This document shows positions 46,954-56,343 of a stretch of 64,000 nt of DNA, piece after piece. The stretch spans positions 1-64,000 of the forward strand of contig JANQPL010000019.1 of NCBI GenBank assembly GCA_028289425.1, written 5' to 3'. Under the pieces are notes generated by a model. That model ran no database searches. It was not told the DNA's origin and worked only from the letters and a program-made list of their open reading frames with translations. This DNA is from Alphaproteobacteria bacterium (GTDB lineage: Bacteria > Pseudomonadota > Alphaproteobacteria > JANQMY01). The position numbers were made by a program, and so were the translations under genes. Numbering within the stretch: position 1 is the first letter of the stretch; the number at the start of each line of letters is the position of its first letter.

Positions 46954-48435
46954 TCAGTCTTCGAATGGTATGTCGTCATCGTCATAGGAGGACGACGAAG
47001 AGGAGCGACCCTTGACAGCCGACACACCACCTCGGGAACGGCCTATTCCACGCCACCAGGCTTTCTTGCCTTCGCAGTTCTCGGTGATGCAATCCCCATC
47101 GGTCCAGGCAATCCGGAACCCGACCGCGTTGCTGCGCAATTCTGGAGATCTGTTGTTCCGATAGTCGACGCGAATCGCATGGCTTGCACTGCCCCAACTG
47201 CCGCCGCGCAGGACCCTTTTTCCGCACGGCTTGTCATCGTCCAATTCGCGCGCCGATCCGTCGAATGGTCCGCCCCTATAGGTCCCCACATAACAGTCTT
47301 GGACCCACTCCCATACATTGCCGTGAACGAAATGGACTCCCAAGGGATTTGCATTGTTGATGTACGGGAAAAAGATTTCTCTCGATTCGTCGATCTTGCT
47401 GCAGTCTCGCTTTTGATCAGTGAGGTTAGACCTTTCCACATAGTATTGCGGCACAGTTCTGCGTCGGTATTCGCATCCGCGCCCCTCATCAACGTGATGT
47501 GTCGGCTGATAATTTGCGATATACGGTGACGGCTCTGCCTGTGAGTTCCGCAAAGTGCTGAAGTCGTTCCGGCCGACAATCTCCGAGGGATCGGTAAAAG
47601 CGTAAGCAACATGACGGCTCGGCGCATTGTTCCCGCCGCGGGCCATGTATTCCCATTCTGACTCTGTCAGTAGACGGATATGTTTGCCCGTCTTAACCGA
47701 AAGCCACCGCACATACTGCTGTGCTTCATTCCAACTAATATTGATGACCGGCCGGTCGCCCCGGCCCCAGCCATTATCATAGGGTTGAACCACGCACCCG
47801 AATGGATTGCCCTCCGGATCGACCCGGTTCTTGTCTCGATCGAAATAACAGGCATCCCATTGATCGAAGGTGATCTCGAATTTGCTGACCCAAAAATCGT
47901 CTCTGATCGTCACACCGTGCCGGAATTCGGCATCGGCAAATTGTTCGTACAGCTCAGGACTTTGTTCCTTAATGGCATCGATATCCGTCCCCATTCTGAA
48001 GTGGCCGGACGCGATTTTCACCATCTTCACGCAGGCTTTCCCTTTGACGGTCTTGCCCTCTTTGTCCTTCGGGCAAAAACAATCGTCTTCCTTGTCGCCT
48101 TCGGCACAAATGGGGCCACTGGAAGAACCTTGTTGCGCCGGCGTCTTCGCACTGCTCGTCGAAATCGGGGCGCCGGAGAATGTGTAGAGAAGAACGCCGA
48201 GAACGCCGAAGATCGCGAGGAAAGCAACCAACGCGGCAATCGCGCCCCAAGGCGGAACTTCCCCGCTACGCGGCGGCCGGGGCCGACCTCCTCCACCACC
48301 GCCGGAGTTTGATCCTCCAGGCCCCCCTGGGTTCTTTTCTTTTTCACCGCGGCTTTTTTTGGAAGTGGGGACGCCGTCACCTTCTTCTTCCTGATCCTGC
48401 CCCTCGATGATTACGATCCTCGACATGTCACTCAC
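46954..48435 (-). CDS. Membrane-anchored formylglycine-generating-enzyme family protein
   Basis: 493 residues. Cytoplasmic N-terminus of about 65 residues rich in Gly, Pro, Lys and Arg, one transmembrane helix (IAALVAFLAIFGVLGVLLYT, residues 68-87), then a C-terminal SUMF1/EgtB-type domain: MVKIASGHFRMGTD, FWVSKFEITFDQW, VINISWNEAQQYVRWLS, RLLTESEWEYMARGG, and GNVWEWVQD. It probably faces the periplasm. The cysteine pair of true formylglycine-generating enzymes is not obvious, so the domain may only bind substrates. It is divergent from the sortase-substrate gene. Confidence 0.85.
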   Translation of the reverse strand: MSDMSRIVIIEGQDQEEEGDGVPTSKKSRGEKEKNPGGPGGSNSGGGGGGRPRPPRSGEVPPWGAIAALVAFLAIFGVLGVLLYTFSGAPISTSSAKTPAQQGSSSGPICAEGDKEDDCFCPKDKEGKTVKGKACVKMVKIASGHFRMGTDIDAIKEQSPELYEQFADAEFRHGVTIRDDFWVSKFEITFDQWDACYFDRDKNRVDPEGNPFGCVVQPYDNGWGRGDRPVINISWNEAQQYVRWLSVKTGKHIRLLTESEWEYMARGGNNAPSRHVAYAFTDPSEIVGRNDFSTLRNSQAEPSPYIANYQPTHHVDEGRGCEYRRRTVPQYYVERSNLTDQKRDCSKIDESREIFFPYINNANPLGVHFVHGNVWEWVQDCYVGTYRGGPFDGSARELDDDKPCGKRVLRGGSWGSASHAIRVDYRNNRSPELRSNAVGFRIAWTDGDCITENCEGKKAWWRGIGRSRGGVSAVKGRSSSSSSYDDDDIPFED

Positions 48436-48876
48436 ATTCCGCTTTTGAAAACGCTTTGTTGAAGTCTACCGGTCTGGCGAAACGGTGGCCCTCCACACAT
48501 CAATCGCGACCGCCGAAAAACGGCGATCGGCAGACGATCAACCGGGCGCGCCAAACCGCCCAAATCGGTTGCAACACAATTGACGCTTTTTGCCATCAGG
48601 TATCCCCCACCTTTGGCCAGGCCTTAACTATGGCAATTCCAAGTTTACCTTAACTTTGTGCCAGATCAAAACAAGCAATACTGCCTAAAATTGTGACAAG
48701 TACTACAGATTCTAGGCGATTCGGTCCGGTGTGGCTCCTTTCGCTTGGCCAACCGGCCACAGTCTTGCCGCACTATTTCCCCGCGGCGTCACAATGTTCT
48801 GAAAATGTCGCCGCAATCCTCCCTTCAACTCCGGATTGCCTTTCAACGAGGCAACACCGTTTTCAAGGGGAGAATA
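48436..48876. other. Divergent intergenic region, no gene
   Basis: About 440 bp between the formylglycine-like gene and the sortase-substrate gene. It contains a small GCCG/CGGC hairpin near 48510 and presumably promoters for both genes, but none is clear. Confidence 0.4.
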
Positions 48877-51183
48877 ATGTTCCAATTCGATTACGCCGAC
48901 GCAGATTACATGCGATCCGTCTGGCTGGAGCGCATTTCGTCCGCGCTTCAGCTGCTGACGGCGCTGACGATTACGCTTGCGACTTTGTCGTTCTCGCATT
49001 ACGCAAGCGCGCAAACCACCAACGCGACCACAGAGGCCGGCCCGCGGCTCACATTGACAAAAATGTCCGATGTGGGCAGCGGCGGGCTGCTCCTCAAATC
49101 CCAATATGATGGCTACTTCCTGGAAGCGCCCGCGCTGGCGACCGACGTGGATATCAGTGTCAACGGTCTCATTGCGCGCACGAAGATTACCCAGCGGTTT
49201 GAAAATCCGTCTCAAGCCTGGGTGGAAGGAGTTTACGTCTTTCCCCTGCCGGACAATTCCGCCGTCGACACGCTGCGCATGCAAATCGGTGACCGGTTCA
49301 TCGAGGGTCAAATAAAAGAACGACAAGAAGCGCGCCGGGTCTACGAAGCCGCCCGCGACGCCGGACAACGCGCCAGTCTTATCGAACAAGGACGCCCGAA
49401 TATGTTCACCAACTCGGTTGCCAATATCGGACCGGGCGAGACGGTCATTGTGCAGATTGAATATCAAGAAATGATCCGGTATGACGGCGCCCAATTCCAT
49501 TTGCGTTTTCCCATGGTGGTCGGTCCGCGATTCATACCACCCGTTGACGCGCAACTCGTTTCCTACGGCACCGCCGAGAACACGCAAATCGTCTATCGCG
49601 ATCCGGTGCCGGACGCTGACCGTATTACGCCACCTGTGCTGCACCCCACTCAAGGCCAGCAAAATCCGATCGACCTAACCGTTTACTTGAATGCCGGCAT
49701 TCCGATTGAACAAATTCGCAGCGCCCATCACGACATCAAGGTGAAACGTGAGGACGAAAATGGGGCCAAGATCTCGTTCGTCCACCAGGACGAAGTCGCC
49801 AATCGAGATTTCGAGCTGGTATGGCAGACCAAATCCGGCAATAAGCCTTTGACGGCGCTTTTCAAAGAAACCCGCGACGGCAAGACCTATATTGCCGGTT
49901 TCGTTGTACCGCCCAAGGACAGCGCGGCCGAAGCGCGCCAATCGCGTGAAACAATTTTCGTTATCGACAATTCCGGCTCCATGGGCGGTGCTTCTATCCT
50001 TCAGGCGAAGGAAAGTCTCCTCTATGCGCTGACGACGCTCGTGGAGGGAGACCGGTTCAACGTGATCCGATTTGACGACACCACGGATTCCGTCTTCCGC
50101 ACACCTCAATTGGTGTCCGGACAATCCATCGCGGTGGCCAAACGTTACATCGAAAACCTGGAAGCCGAAGGCGGAACCATGATGCTGCCGGCGCTGCAGT
50201 CCGCCCTCAACGACACATCCGTCGAAATCGACGACGAGGAGCGCTTGCGCCAAGTGGTTTTTCTAACCGACGGCGCCATCGGCAATGAGGCACAGCTATT
50301 CGAAGAGATCGACCGTAGCCTTGGCCGCAGCCGTTTGTTTACCGTGGGCATCGGGTCCGCGCCGAATTCCTATTTCATGTCGCGGGCCGCACGGCTCGGC
50401 CGCGGGACCTTCACCCATATCGGTTCCGAACGCCAAGTGAAAGAACGCATGGCGGCATTGCTGTCCAAACTTTCGGCGCCCGTCATGACCGGCGTAAGCG
50501 TTTCGACGCGGGATGCAGCCGCTGCAGAGATTTGGCCTAATCCGCTGCCGGACCTTTATGCGGGCGAACCCATCGTGTTTACCGCCATGGTCGCCGAAGA
50601 GGCACCAAGGTTCACCATCCGCGGACAAACGTTGAAAGGCGCTTGGTCCACGCGGCTTTCCGTGAAGGATGCGGAGACCGCTTCCGGCGTTGCCAGAATC
50701 TGGGCGCGCAACAAAATCGCGTCGCTTGAGGAATGGCGCTTCCAGGGTGCAAACCTCACCACCATCGACACCCAGGTTCTGGCCGTCGCGCTCGAGCACG
50801 ATCTGGTGACGCGATTGACCAGCCTGGTTGCCGTGGACCACGACGTCGCCCGGCCGGCGCAGACCCGCCTTGAGACTCAGGACGTGCCGCTCAATCTGCC
50901 CGAAGGATGGGATTTCGACAAAGTCTTCGGCGAGCAAGTGCCGACCCGCCGCGCCTCCTACCAATCGCCGGAAGCTAAGGTGATGCTGGCGTCGCTTGAC
51001 ACCTCGTCCACCAGCGCCACGGGTGCTATCGGCGACGACACTCAGGGTCTCGCGCTGCCCCAAGGCAGTACGGATCGATGGCTGCTCCTGATCATTGGGC
51101 TTGCCTGCATGATCGGCGGCCTGGTGATGTCCGTTCTTCAGTGGCGCGAAATCTCCGCCGCGTCGAGAAGGGAACTGATTTGA
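48877..51183 (+). CDS. Marine proteobacterial sortase target protein (VIT + vWA)
   Basis: 768 residues from ATG 48877, preceded by AAGGGGAG. A signal/anchor segment lies at residues about 20-47 (ending ASAQ). The VIT domain follows (SGGLLLKSQYDGYFLEAP, FENPSQAWVEGVYVFPLPDNSAVDTL). The vWA domain has the MIDAS DNSGS in FVIDNSGSMGG. The last 42 residues are a sorting signal: LPQGS, a 20-residue hydrophobic stretch, then an R/K-rich tail (LQWREISAASRREL). This is the substrate of the adjacent class GN sortase and should end up anchored at the cell surface or periplasmic face. Confidence 0.92.
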   Translation: MFQFDYADADYMRSVWLERISSALQLLTALTITLATLSFSHYASAQTTNATTEAGPRLTLTKMSDVGSGGLLLKSQYDGYFLEAPALATDVDISVNGLIARTKITQRFENPSQAWVEGVYVFPLPDNSAVDTLRMQIGDRFIEGQIKERQEARRVYEAARDAGQRASLIEQGRPNMFTNSVANIGPGETVIVQIEYQEMIRYDGAQFHLRFPMVVGPRFIPPVDAQLVSYGTAENTQIVYRDPVPDADRITPPVLHPTQGQQNPIDLTVYLNAGIPIEQIRSAHHDIKVKREDENGAKISFVHQDEVANRDFELVWQTKSGNKPLTALFKETRDGKTYIAGFVVPPKDSAAEARQSRETIFVIDNSGSMGGASILQAKESLLYALTTLVEGDRFNVIRFDDTTDSVFRTPQLVSGQSIAVAKRYIENLEAEGGTMMLPALQSALNDTSVEIDDEERLRQVVFLTDGAIGNEAQLFEEIDRSLGRSRLFTVGIGSAPNSYFMSRAARLGRGTFTHIGSERQVKERMAALLSKLSAPVMTGVSVSTRDAAAAEIWPNPLPDLYAGEPIVFTAMVAEEAPRFTIRGQTLKGAWSTRLSVKDAETASGVARIWARNKIASLEEWRFQGANLTTIDTQVLAVALEHDLVTRLTSLVAVDHDVARPAQTRLETQDVPLNLPEGWDFDKVFGEQVPTRRASYQSPEAKVMLASLDTSSTSATGAIGDDTQGLALPQGSTDRWLLLIIGLACMIGGLVMSVLQWREISAASRRELI

Positions 51184-51782
51184 CACGTCCCCAGACCAAA
51201 ACGCTTGCATCGGCGGCATTGTTTGCTGCCGGTGCGGTGTTTCTTGCTTGGTCCGCCTACATCCCAATCAAGGCGGCCGTGGCGCAAGTGCTTCTCGAGC
51301 AAGCGTGGCAGCGCACGCTGACCGGTGACCAAACCGCCAAGCCGTGGCCGTGGGCCGACACCTGGCCGGTTGCCCGTATCGCCGTTCCGCGTCTCAACAG
51401 ATCGGCGATTGTGCTGCACGGCGCATCGGGACAAGCCATGGCGTTCGGGCCGGGGCACATGACGGCAACGCCGGCGATCGGCGCACCGGGCACGGCGGTC
51501 ATCGCCGCACATCGGGACACTCATTTCCGCTTCGTGAAAGATCTTGCGTTGGGCGATACGATCGAGGTGGCAACGGCCGACGGCGACGTCCGGGACTTCG
51601 TGGTGAGCGCGACCAAAATCGTCCATGCCGAATCGTCTGGGCTCAACCCGACCTTGGCGGGCGCGACCGGCACGACGCTGGCGCTGGTGACGTGTTATCC
51701 CTTCGATGCCATTGCACACGGACCGCTGCGCTATGTGGTGTTCGCGGATCTGGTGCCGGAGGAAAAGCTCCTTCCCTCATAA
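51180..51782 (+). CDS. Class GN sortase (marine proteobacterial sortase)
   Basis: 200 residues. TTG 51180 overlaps the target's TGA by 3 nt, and GAAGGGA lies upstream. A membrane segment at residues 10-30, then the sortase barrel with catalytic His111 (AAHRDTHF), Cys172 (VTCYPF) and Arg184 (PLRYVV). It transfers the LPxxG-like target to a nucleophile. Sortases are rare in Gram-negative bacteria; this subclass nearly always neighbours one VIT/vWA target. The two genes are clearly one operon. Confidence 0.94.
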   Translation: MTRPQTKTLASAALFAAGAVFLAWSAYIPIKAAVAQVLLEQAWQRTLTGDQTAKPWPWADTWPVARIAVPRLNRSAIVLHGASGQAMAFGPGHMTATPAIGAPGTAVIAAHRDTHFRFVKDLALGDTIEVATADGDVRDFVVSATKIVHAESSGLNPTLAGATGTTLALVTCYPFDAIAHGPLRYVVFADLVPEEKLLPS

Positions 51783-51851
51783 GACAGGCGCTTTGCGCAT
51801 TGGCGCACATCCTCTAGACTGCACCGCAATAGATGTGGCGAGGGGGAAGCC

Positions 51852-52259
51852 ATGGAGCTTTACGAACTTCTGGATCTTGCATCATCCGGCTACGACCGGA
51901 TCGATGTATTGTGGAATTTTTTCATCTGGATTCACATGGCGGTAATCGGCGCCATGATCATCGTCACGCGCTATGTGAACTTCGTGGAGCGCGCGATCGC
52001 CATCACCACATACCTTGCCTTCATCTACATGAACTATGTGGGCCTGGCGGATGCGTACGCCTACCAAATGTCGCTGCTGGAGGAAATCGCAAACTATGAA
52101 TTGGCATCCGGTCCGGGCGAGCTGGTGATCGATCACGTCCGCCAATCCAATCTGGAAGGCAGGCTCGAATATTTCGATTACATTCACATGGCGGCGGCCA
52201 TTCTCGTGACGCTAGCGCTGTCCTGCATCAATTGGGTGGGCGACTTGAAAGAAGAATAA
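51852..52259 (+). CDS. Small membrane protein, unknown (135 aa)
   Basis: GAGGGGGA precedes ATG 51852. Three hydrophobic helices (about residues 21-40, 48-66, 108-127) separated by acidic loops; no family recognised. It lies 70 bp after the sortase on the same strand and could belong to its operon, but no functional link is evident. Confidence 0.65.
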   Translation: MELYELLDLASSGYDRIDVLWNFFIWIHMAVIGAMIIVTRYVNFVERAIAITTYLAFIYMNYVGLADAYAYQMSLLEEIANYELASGPGELVIDHVRQSNLEGRLEYFDYIHMAAAILVTLALSCINWVGDLKEE

Positions 52260-52271
52260 TCCGTATAAGGA

Positions 52272-53057
52272 TTACTTCTTCACGGCCAGGAACATATAGC
52301 GGTTAAGGCTAAAGAAGAAATCGCCGCGCCCCTCCCCGGCGATCAGATCGTCATACCAGGTTTTGGCCTCCGCCTCGGACACGCCCGACCGGCCGGAGAC
52401 GAAATTCATGATCATGCGCAGCATGCCCGCCGCATAGGAATGGGTGTGATAATGGGGGCTGAACATGGGGATCATCTCGATCCGCACCACCGTGAACCCC
52501 GCCCCCTCCAAAATCGGTGTCAACTGCGCCGGCAGGTTCGGGTGGGCCAAATGCTCGTCCCACACTTCCAGCACGCGCTGCGAAAGCCCCCGGTCGCCGG
52601 CGTTGATCACCAGACTGTCCCAGGCCGTGTCCAGAATGACGGCGCGACCGCCGGGCTTCAGCACCCGCGCCGCTTCCGCCGCCGCTTTGTCCATGTCAGG
52701 CACATACTCGTAGACCTGGGTGGACACGAGCGCATCGAACATGCGGTCGTCAAACGGCAGCGCCGTGGCATCGCCCTTGCGGAAGTCGCATTGAGGCAAG
52801 TCCTTGCAGCGCTCGTCGGACATGGCAAGCATGGCGTCCGCCACATCGATCCCCGCCACGTTGCCTGCATCGCCGACAGTCAGGGCCATGTCATGGGCGA
52901 GGAGGCCCGGCCCCACGCCCACATCGATCACCGCGTCGCCGCGCTTGAGGGACAATTCGGACAGAACCCGCGCCCGCTGACCCACCACATCCGGGGTGAG
53001 ATAAACCCGCTCCAGCGCTTTTGCCGCATCGGAATTAAAATCGATCATGTCGGCCAT
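52272..53057 (-). CDS. Class I SAM-dependent methyltransferase
   Basis: 261 residues. SAM motif I VIDVGVGPGLLAHDMA, motif II GIDVADAML, post-motif LPFDDRMFDALVS, and LKPGGRAVILD are all of the UbiE/Methyltransf_11 type. ATG 53057 has GAGGAA upstream. Substrate unknown; ubiquinone/menaquinone-type or small-molecule methylation is possible. Convergent with the small membrane gene. Confidence 0.88.
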   Translation of the reverse strand: MADMIDFNSDAAKALERVYLTPDVVGQRARVLSELSLKRGDAVIDVGVGPGLLAHDMALTVGDAGNVAGIDVADAMLAMSDERCKDLPQCDFRKGDATALPFDDRMFDALVSTQVYEYVPDMDKAAAEAARVLKPGGRAVILDTAWDSLVINAGDRGLSQRVLEVWDEHLAHPNLPAQLTPILEGAGFTVVRIEMIPMFSPHYHTHSYAAGMLRMIMNFVSGRSGVSEAEAKTWYDDLIAGEGRGDFFFSLNRYMFLAVKK

Positions 53058-53137
53058 GCAAAATTCCTCGGACGTTTTGAAAGCGCGCCCCGCCGCTCTA
53101 CATTAGCAACAAGAGACCACATCACACGGGAGGTGCC

Positions 53138-53494
53138 ATGTCCAACGATGCGCTGGAGGTCGTCCAGAGATTTTGGAAGATCCAAGACGACCGGGATTAC
53201 GAAAAGCTGGTGGATCTTTTTGCCGACGACGCGGTGTTGGAAGATCCGGTCTTCGGCACGTTCAAGGGCAAGGACGCCATTGCGGGCTTTATGTCCAAGA
53301 TGAACGAGGAAATGGCGAAGATCGAAACGCACTTTAATGCGATCGAGATTTCCGGCGGCGGCGATACGGCCTGGTGCCAATGGGAAGCGGTAAGCCCACG
53401 GGGCAAACGCCAAGGCTGCGGCCTTTACAAAGTGCGCGACGGCAAGATGACCTATTACCGCGATTATATGAACGCGGAAGAAGAGGCGACGTAA
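53138..53494 (+). CDS. NTF2-like/SnoaL-fold protein
   Basis: 118 residues. VVQRFWKIQDDRDYEKLVDLFADDAVLEDPVFGTFKG is the typical opening of SnoaL/DUF4440-like cone proteins, and YKVRDGKMTYYRDYM closes the fold. Members are isomerases, lyases or binding proteins; the active residues cannot be inferred. It is divergent from the methyltransferase gene, 80 bp away. Confidence 0.85.
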   Translation: MSNDALEVVQRFWKIQDDRDYEKLVDLFADDAVLEDPVFGTFKGKDAIAGFMSKMNEEMAKIETHFNAIEISGGGDTAWCQWEAVSPRGKRQGCGLYKVRDGKMTYYRDYMNAEEEAT

Positions 53495-53516
53495 CCCGAC
53501 CCGCCTGCTTCTTATT

Positions 53517-53623
53517 GTCGTCCCCGTGAAAACGGGGACCCAGTATGCCGTGCCAACAATGCTGTGTCTGGGCGTTTCATCAACAACATAGGTTACTGGA
53601 TCCTCGCATGCGCGAGGATGACG
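53517..53623. repeat. Palindromic intergenic repeat, copy 1
   Basis: Two hairpins in tandem: GTCCCCGT-gaaa-ACGGGGAC (53520-53539) with a CCCAGTA tail, then ATCCTCGC-atgc-GCGAGGAT (53600-53619). It lies between the convergent NTF2-like and OYE genes. A related copy occurs at 54789-54930. Confidence 0.75.
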
Positions 53624-53652
53624 ATCAGGGTTTGTGTCTGGATCCAGAACAC

Positions 53653-54753
53653 TCATGCCAAACTCGCCAAAACCTCCGGCGTGTAGGGTTTAAGGTCCGT
53701 GAACTGACCATCGCGGATTTTGTTCGGCCAGTCCGGATTGGCGAGCAAGGCCCGGCCCACCGCGATCATGTCGAATTCGCCGCGGCCCATGCGTTCCGCC
53801 AATTCGTCCAAATGCTCGTCGGCCATTTCGCTGTCCACCATGCTCTCGATCATGTCTTTTTTGAGCCCCACACTGCCCACGGACATGGACGGCTTGCCGG
53901 TGAGCTTCTTCGCCCAGCCCGCGAAGTTGAGGTCGGAGCCGTCGAATTCCGGCTCCCAAAACCGCCGGGTGGAGCAATGGAACATGTCAACACCCGCAGC
54001 GCTGATCGCATTCAACAAAGTGCCCAGATCGTCCGGCGTGGGTGCCAGTTTCACGTCGTAATCCTGCTGCTTCCATTGAGACATGCGCAGCAGCAGCGGA
54101 TAATCCGCCCCCACGGCGGCGCGCACGGCCTTGATGATTTCGATGAGGAAGGTGGCGCGGCCCAGCATGTCGCCGCCGAACCGGTCGCTGCGTTCGTTCG
54201 TGCCGTCCCACAGGAATTGGTCGATCAAATAACCATGGGCGCCGTGCAGTTCCACGCCATCAAAACCCAGATCCTTCGACGCCTTGGCCGACGACGCGTA
54301 GGCCGCGATGATGTGGTCGATTTCCTCCGTGGTCAGAACAGCGCCCTTCTTCTTGCCGGGCTTGGTGAGACCCGACGGACCCACGCTTTCCACCTCCGGC
54401 AGATAGGATTTATCCTGCCGGCGCATCATGCCCATATGCCAGAGCTGGGGCATGATCTTGCCGCCGACGGTGTGCACCGCGTCGCACACTTTTTTCCATC
54501 CGGACAAGGAGCTTTCGCCGTAGAATACGGGCACTTCGCGCGCGTCCACCGCGGCGTCGTGTTCGATGGGGGTGGCTTCCGTGATGATCAGCCCGCAGCC
54601 CCCGGTGACGCGCCGCGCGTAATAGGCCGCCACCTCGTCCGAGGGCACGCCTTCCGGCGACATGGTGCGCGTCATGGGCGCCATGGCGATGCGGTTGGGC
54701 ATGGTGAGCCCATTGAGTGTGTAGGGTTCGAAGAGGATGTCGAAGTTGGTCAT
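53653..54753 (-). CDS. NADH:flavin oxidoreductase (old yellow enzyme family)
   Basis: 366 residues. FMN-barrel blocks: LFEPYTLNGLTMPNRIAMAPMTR, GCGLIITEATPIEH, QLWHMG, GVELHGAHGYLIDQFLW with the substrate-anion His and Asn, NERSDRFGG and MIAVGRALLANPDWP. OYE-type ene-reductases use FMN to reduce activated alkenes, often in xenobiotic or stress metabolism. It is flanked by copies of the palindromic repeat. Confidence 0.93.
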   Translation of the reverse strand: MTNFDILFEPYTLNGLTMPNRIAMAPMTRTMSPEGVPSDEVAAYYARRVTGGCGLIITEATPIEHDAAVDAREVPVFYGESSLSGWKKVCDAVHTVGGKIMPQLWHMGMMRRQDKSYLPEVESVGPSGLTKPGKKKGAVLTTEEIDHIIAAYASSAKASKDLGFDGVELHGAHGYLIDQFLWDGTNERSDRFGGDMLGRATFLIEIIKAVRAAVGADYPLLLRMSQWKQQDYDVKLAPTPDDLGTLLNAISAAGVDMFHCSTRRFWEPEFDGSDLNFAGWAKKLTGKPSMSVGSVGLKKDMIESMVDSEMADEHLDELAERMGRGEFDMIAVGRALLANPDWPNKIRDGQFTDLKPYTPEVLASLA

Positions 54754-54788
54754 AAATGTTTTCTACTCTTTGGTTTCAAAACTCTCTT

Positions 54789-54930
54789 GTCGTCCCCGTG
54801 AAAACGGGGACCCAGTAAGCCGTGTGGCTGATGTTCTGTTGCGACATCCCACTCACGGCAGTGAGTACTGGATCCTCGCGGGAGTTTATGCTTGTGCTGG
54901 CCAAAGGCCAGACACGGGCGCGAGGATGAC
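54789..54930. repeat. Palindromic intergenic repeat, copy 2 (expanded)
   Basis: The first hairpin is the same as copy 1 (GTCCCCGT at 54792-54799, ACGGGGAC at 54804-54811). The second hairpin (ATCCTCGC ... GCGAGGAT) is split by about 35 bases, giving a longer variant. Confidence 0.75.
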
Positions 54931-54941
54931 AGCAATAGATT

Positions 54942-55135
54942 CCGCTCATCCCGGTCGCGCCTTCGCGAACCGGGATCTCGCACCAAAAACTTCGGATAGG
55001 AGATCCCTGCTTTCGCAGGGATGAGCGGGTTGTTGTCAGTTCCGTCATCGCGAGGAGGCGAAGCCGACGACGCGATCCAGAGCGGCTTGCTCTGAGCAAG
55101 AGACCCTGGATTGCTTCGCTGCGCTCGCAATGACG
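54942..55135. repeat. Two further palindromic repeat units
   Basis: CCGCTCATCCC (54942-54952) is the exact complement of GGGATGAGCGG (55018-55028), enclosing smaller hairpins. Next, CGTCATCGCGAG (55043-55054) pairs with CTCGCAATGACG (55124-55135), one mismatch. Both are REP-like intergenic elements. No gene lies in 54754-55237. Confidence 0.65.
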
Positions 55136-55158
55136 GCATTGTTTGGGTGGCTTGACCG

Positions 55159-55220
55159 CCCACTCCCCCTCCCAGCCACCCATAGGGTACCCTGTTCGGG
55201 TGGTTGGGAGGGGGAGTGGG
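55159..55220. repeat. 23-bp inverted repeat, bidirectional hairpin
   Basis: The arms 55159-55181 and 55198-55220 match at 22 of 23 positions (one C/T, G-U in RNA), with a 16-bp loop. It lies 17 bp beyond the acyl-CoA dehydrogenase stop, where it could block exonucleases or end transcription, although no T-run is seen. Confidence 0.75.
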
Positions 55221-55237
55221 CCGGCCAGGTCAATCAT

Positions 55238-56332
55238 TTAAGCAACCTCTCCCCATCCCTGCAGCTTGGCGGCTTCGGCGCGGACGGCTTCGGGCCCGCC
55301 CAAGATCTGCCGGTTAGCGCCGATACGCTTGAACCAGTAATGCAGGCCCAACAGGTCGGTAAAGCCCATGCCCCCATGCACTTCCGTGGCGGTGCGGGCA
55401 ACGAACCGTCCGACCTCGGACAAATGGGCCTTGGCGTGGCAGGCCATGAGGCTCGATTCTTCCGGCACATGGTCGAAGGCGTGCGCCGCGTACCAGACGA
55501 GCGAGCGGCAGGGTTCCAGTTCCGCCGCCATTTCCGCGCACATATGTTTGACCGCCTGGAACGAGGCAATCACCCGGTTGAACTGTTTGCGTTCCTTGGC
55601 GTATTCGACGGCCTGGCGGATCATTTCCTGGCCCGCCCCCAGCGTGTCGGCGGCGAGCATGATGCGCCCCGCATCCACCATGCGGCGGCAGGCAAGGCCT
55701 TGTTCGTTTTCCGCATCAAGCGGCGTTGCCGTAACGCCCTTGAGCGTCAATTCCCGGAACGTCCGGGTACGGTCGATGGTTTTGAGGTCCTGGGTGTCAA
55801 GACCGGCAGCCCCCGCCTCCACCACATACAGGCGCCCATCCCTGTCGGCGACGATGATGTGGGTGGCATCCGCCGTATCGAGCGCGAAAAGCGCCTGGCC
55901 GCTCAACTTGCCGCCTTCCGCCGTGATGCCCGCTTGCAGCCGCGCGCCGGTTTTCTCCGATACCGCCACGCCGAACCGCAATTCGCCGCCGGCGATTTTC
56001 GGCAGCCAATCGGCTTTCTGTTCGTCCGTACCGCTGGCGAGGATGCCCACTGGAGCCATCACGCCCGTGGCCGTGAAGCTCACCGGCGACACATGGCCGC
56101 CCAACGCTTCTTGGATAAGGGCTGCGTCCAGCATGCTTAAGCCCAACCCGCCGAATTCTTCCGGCACCAGCAGGGCCGGCGCGCCCAGTTCCGTCAGGGC
56201 TGCTTGCACGGCCGCGCTTTGCTTCCAATGGCCCGCCGTTTCACGCACGTGATCAAGCGGCGATTTTTCTTCCAACATCTTCGCCACGCTGTCTTGGAGA
56301 AGGCGCTGTTCTTCCGATAGTCCGAATTCCAT
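55238..56332 (-). CDS. Acyl-CoA dehydrogenase, second subunit type
   Basis: 364 residues, shorter than a standard acyl-CoA dehydrogenase (about 380-400). FGLSEEQRLLQDSVAKML at the N-terminus, EFGGLGLSMLDAALIQEALG, GRIMLAADTLGAGQEMI and QFNRVIASFQAVKHMCAEM. It lies 11 bp downstream of a longer dehydrogenase; such unequal pairs form alpha2beta2 enzymes in steroid side-chain degradation, one subunit supplying the catalytic glutamate. Substrate unknown; side-chain or branched acyl-CoA is the inference. Confidence 0.88.
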   Translation of the reverse strand: MEFGLSEEQRLLQDSVAKMLEEKSPLDHVRETAGHWKQSAAVQAALTELGAPALLVPEEFGGLGLSMLDAALIQEALGGHVSPVSFTATGVMAPVGILASGTDEQKADWLPKIAGGELRFGVAVSEKTGARLQAGITAEGGKLSGQALFALDTADATHIIVADRDGRLYVVEAGAAGLDTQDLKTIDRTRTFRELTLKGVTATPLDAENEQGLACRRMVDAGRIMLAADTLGAGQEMIRQAVEYAKERKQFNRVIASFQAVKHMCAEMAAELEPCRSLVWYAAHAFDHVPEESSLMACHAKAHLSEVGRFVARTATEVHGGMGFTDLLGLHYWFKRIGANRQILGGPEAVRAEAAKLQGWGEVA

Positions 56333-56343
56333 CGCTTTTCTCC

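Noticed and set aside
53545-54801. 418-codon plus-strand open frame
   Set aside because: Antisense to the old-yellow-enzyme gene; composition is histidine/arginine-rich as expected from the opposite strand of a GC-rich gene, with no family motifs.
55130-56252. Two long plus-strand frames of 336 and 294 codons
   Set aside because: Both lie opposite a well-supported acyl-CoA dehydrogenase and have no motif.
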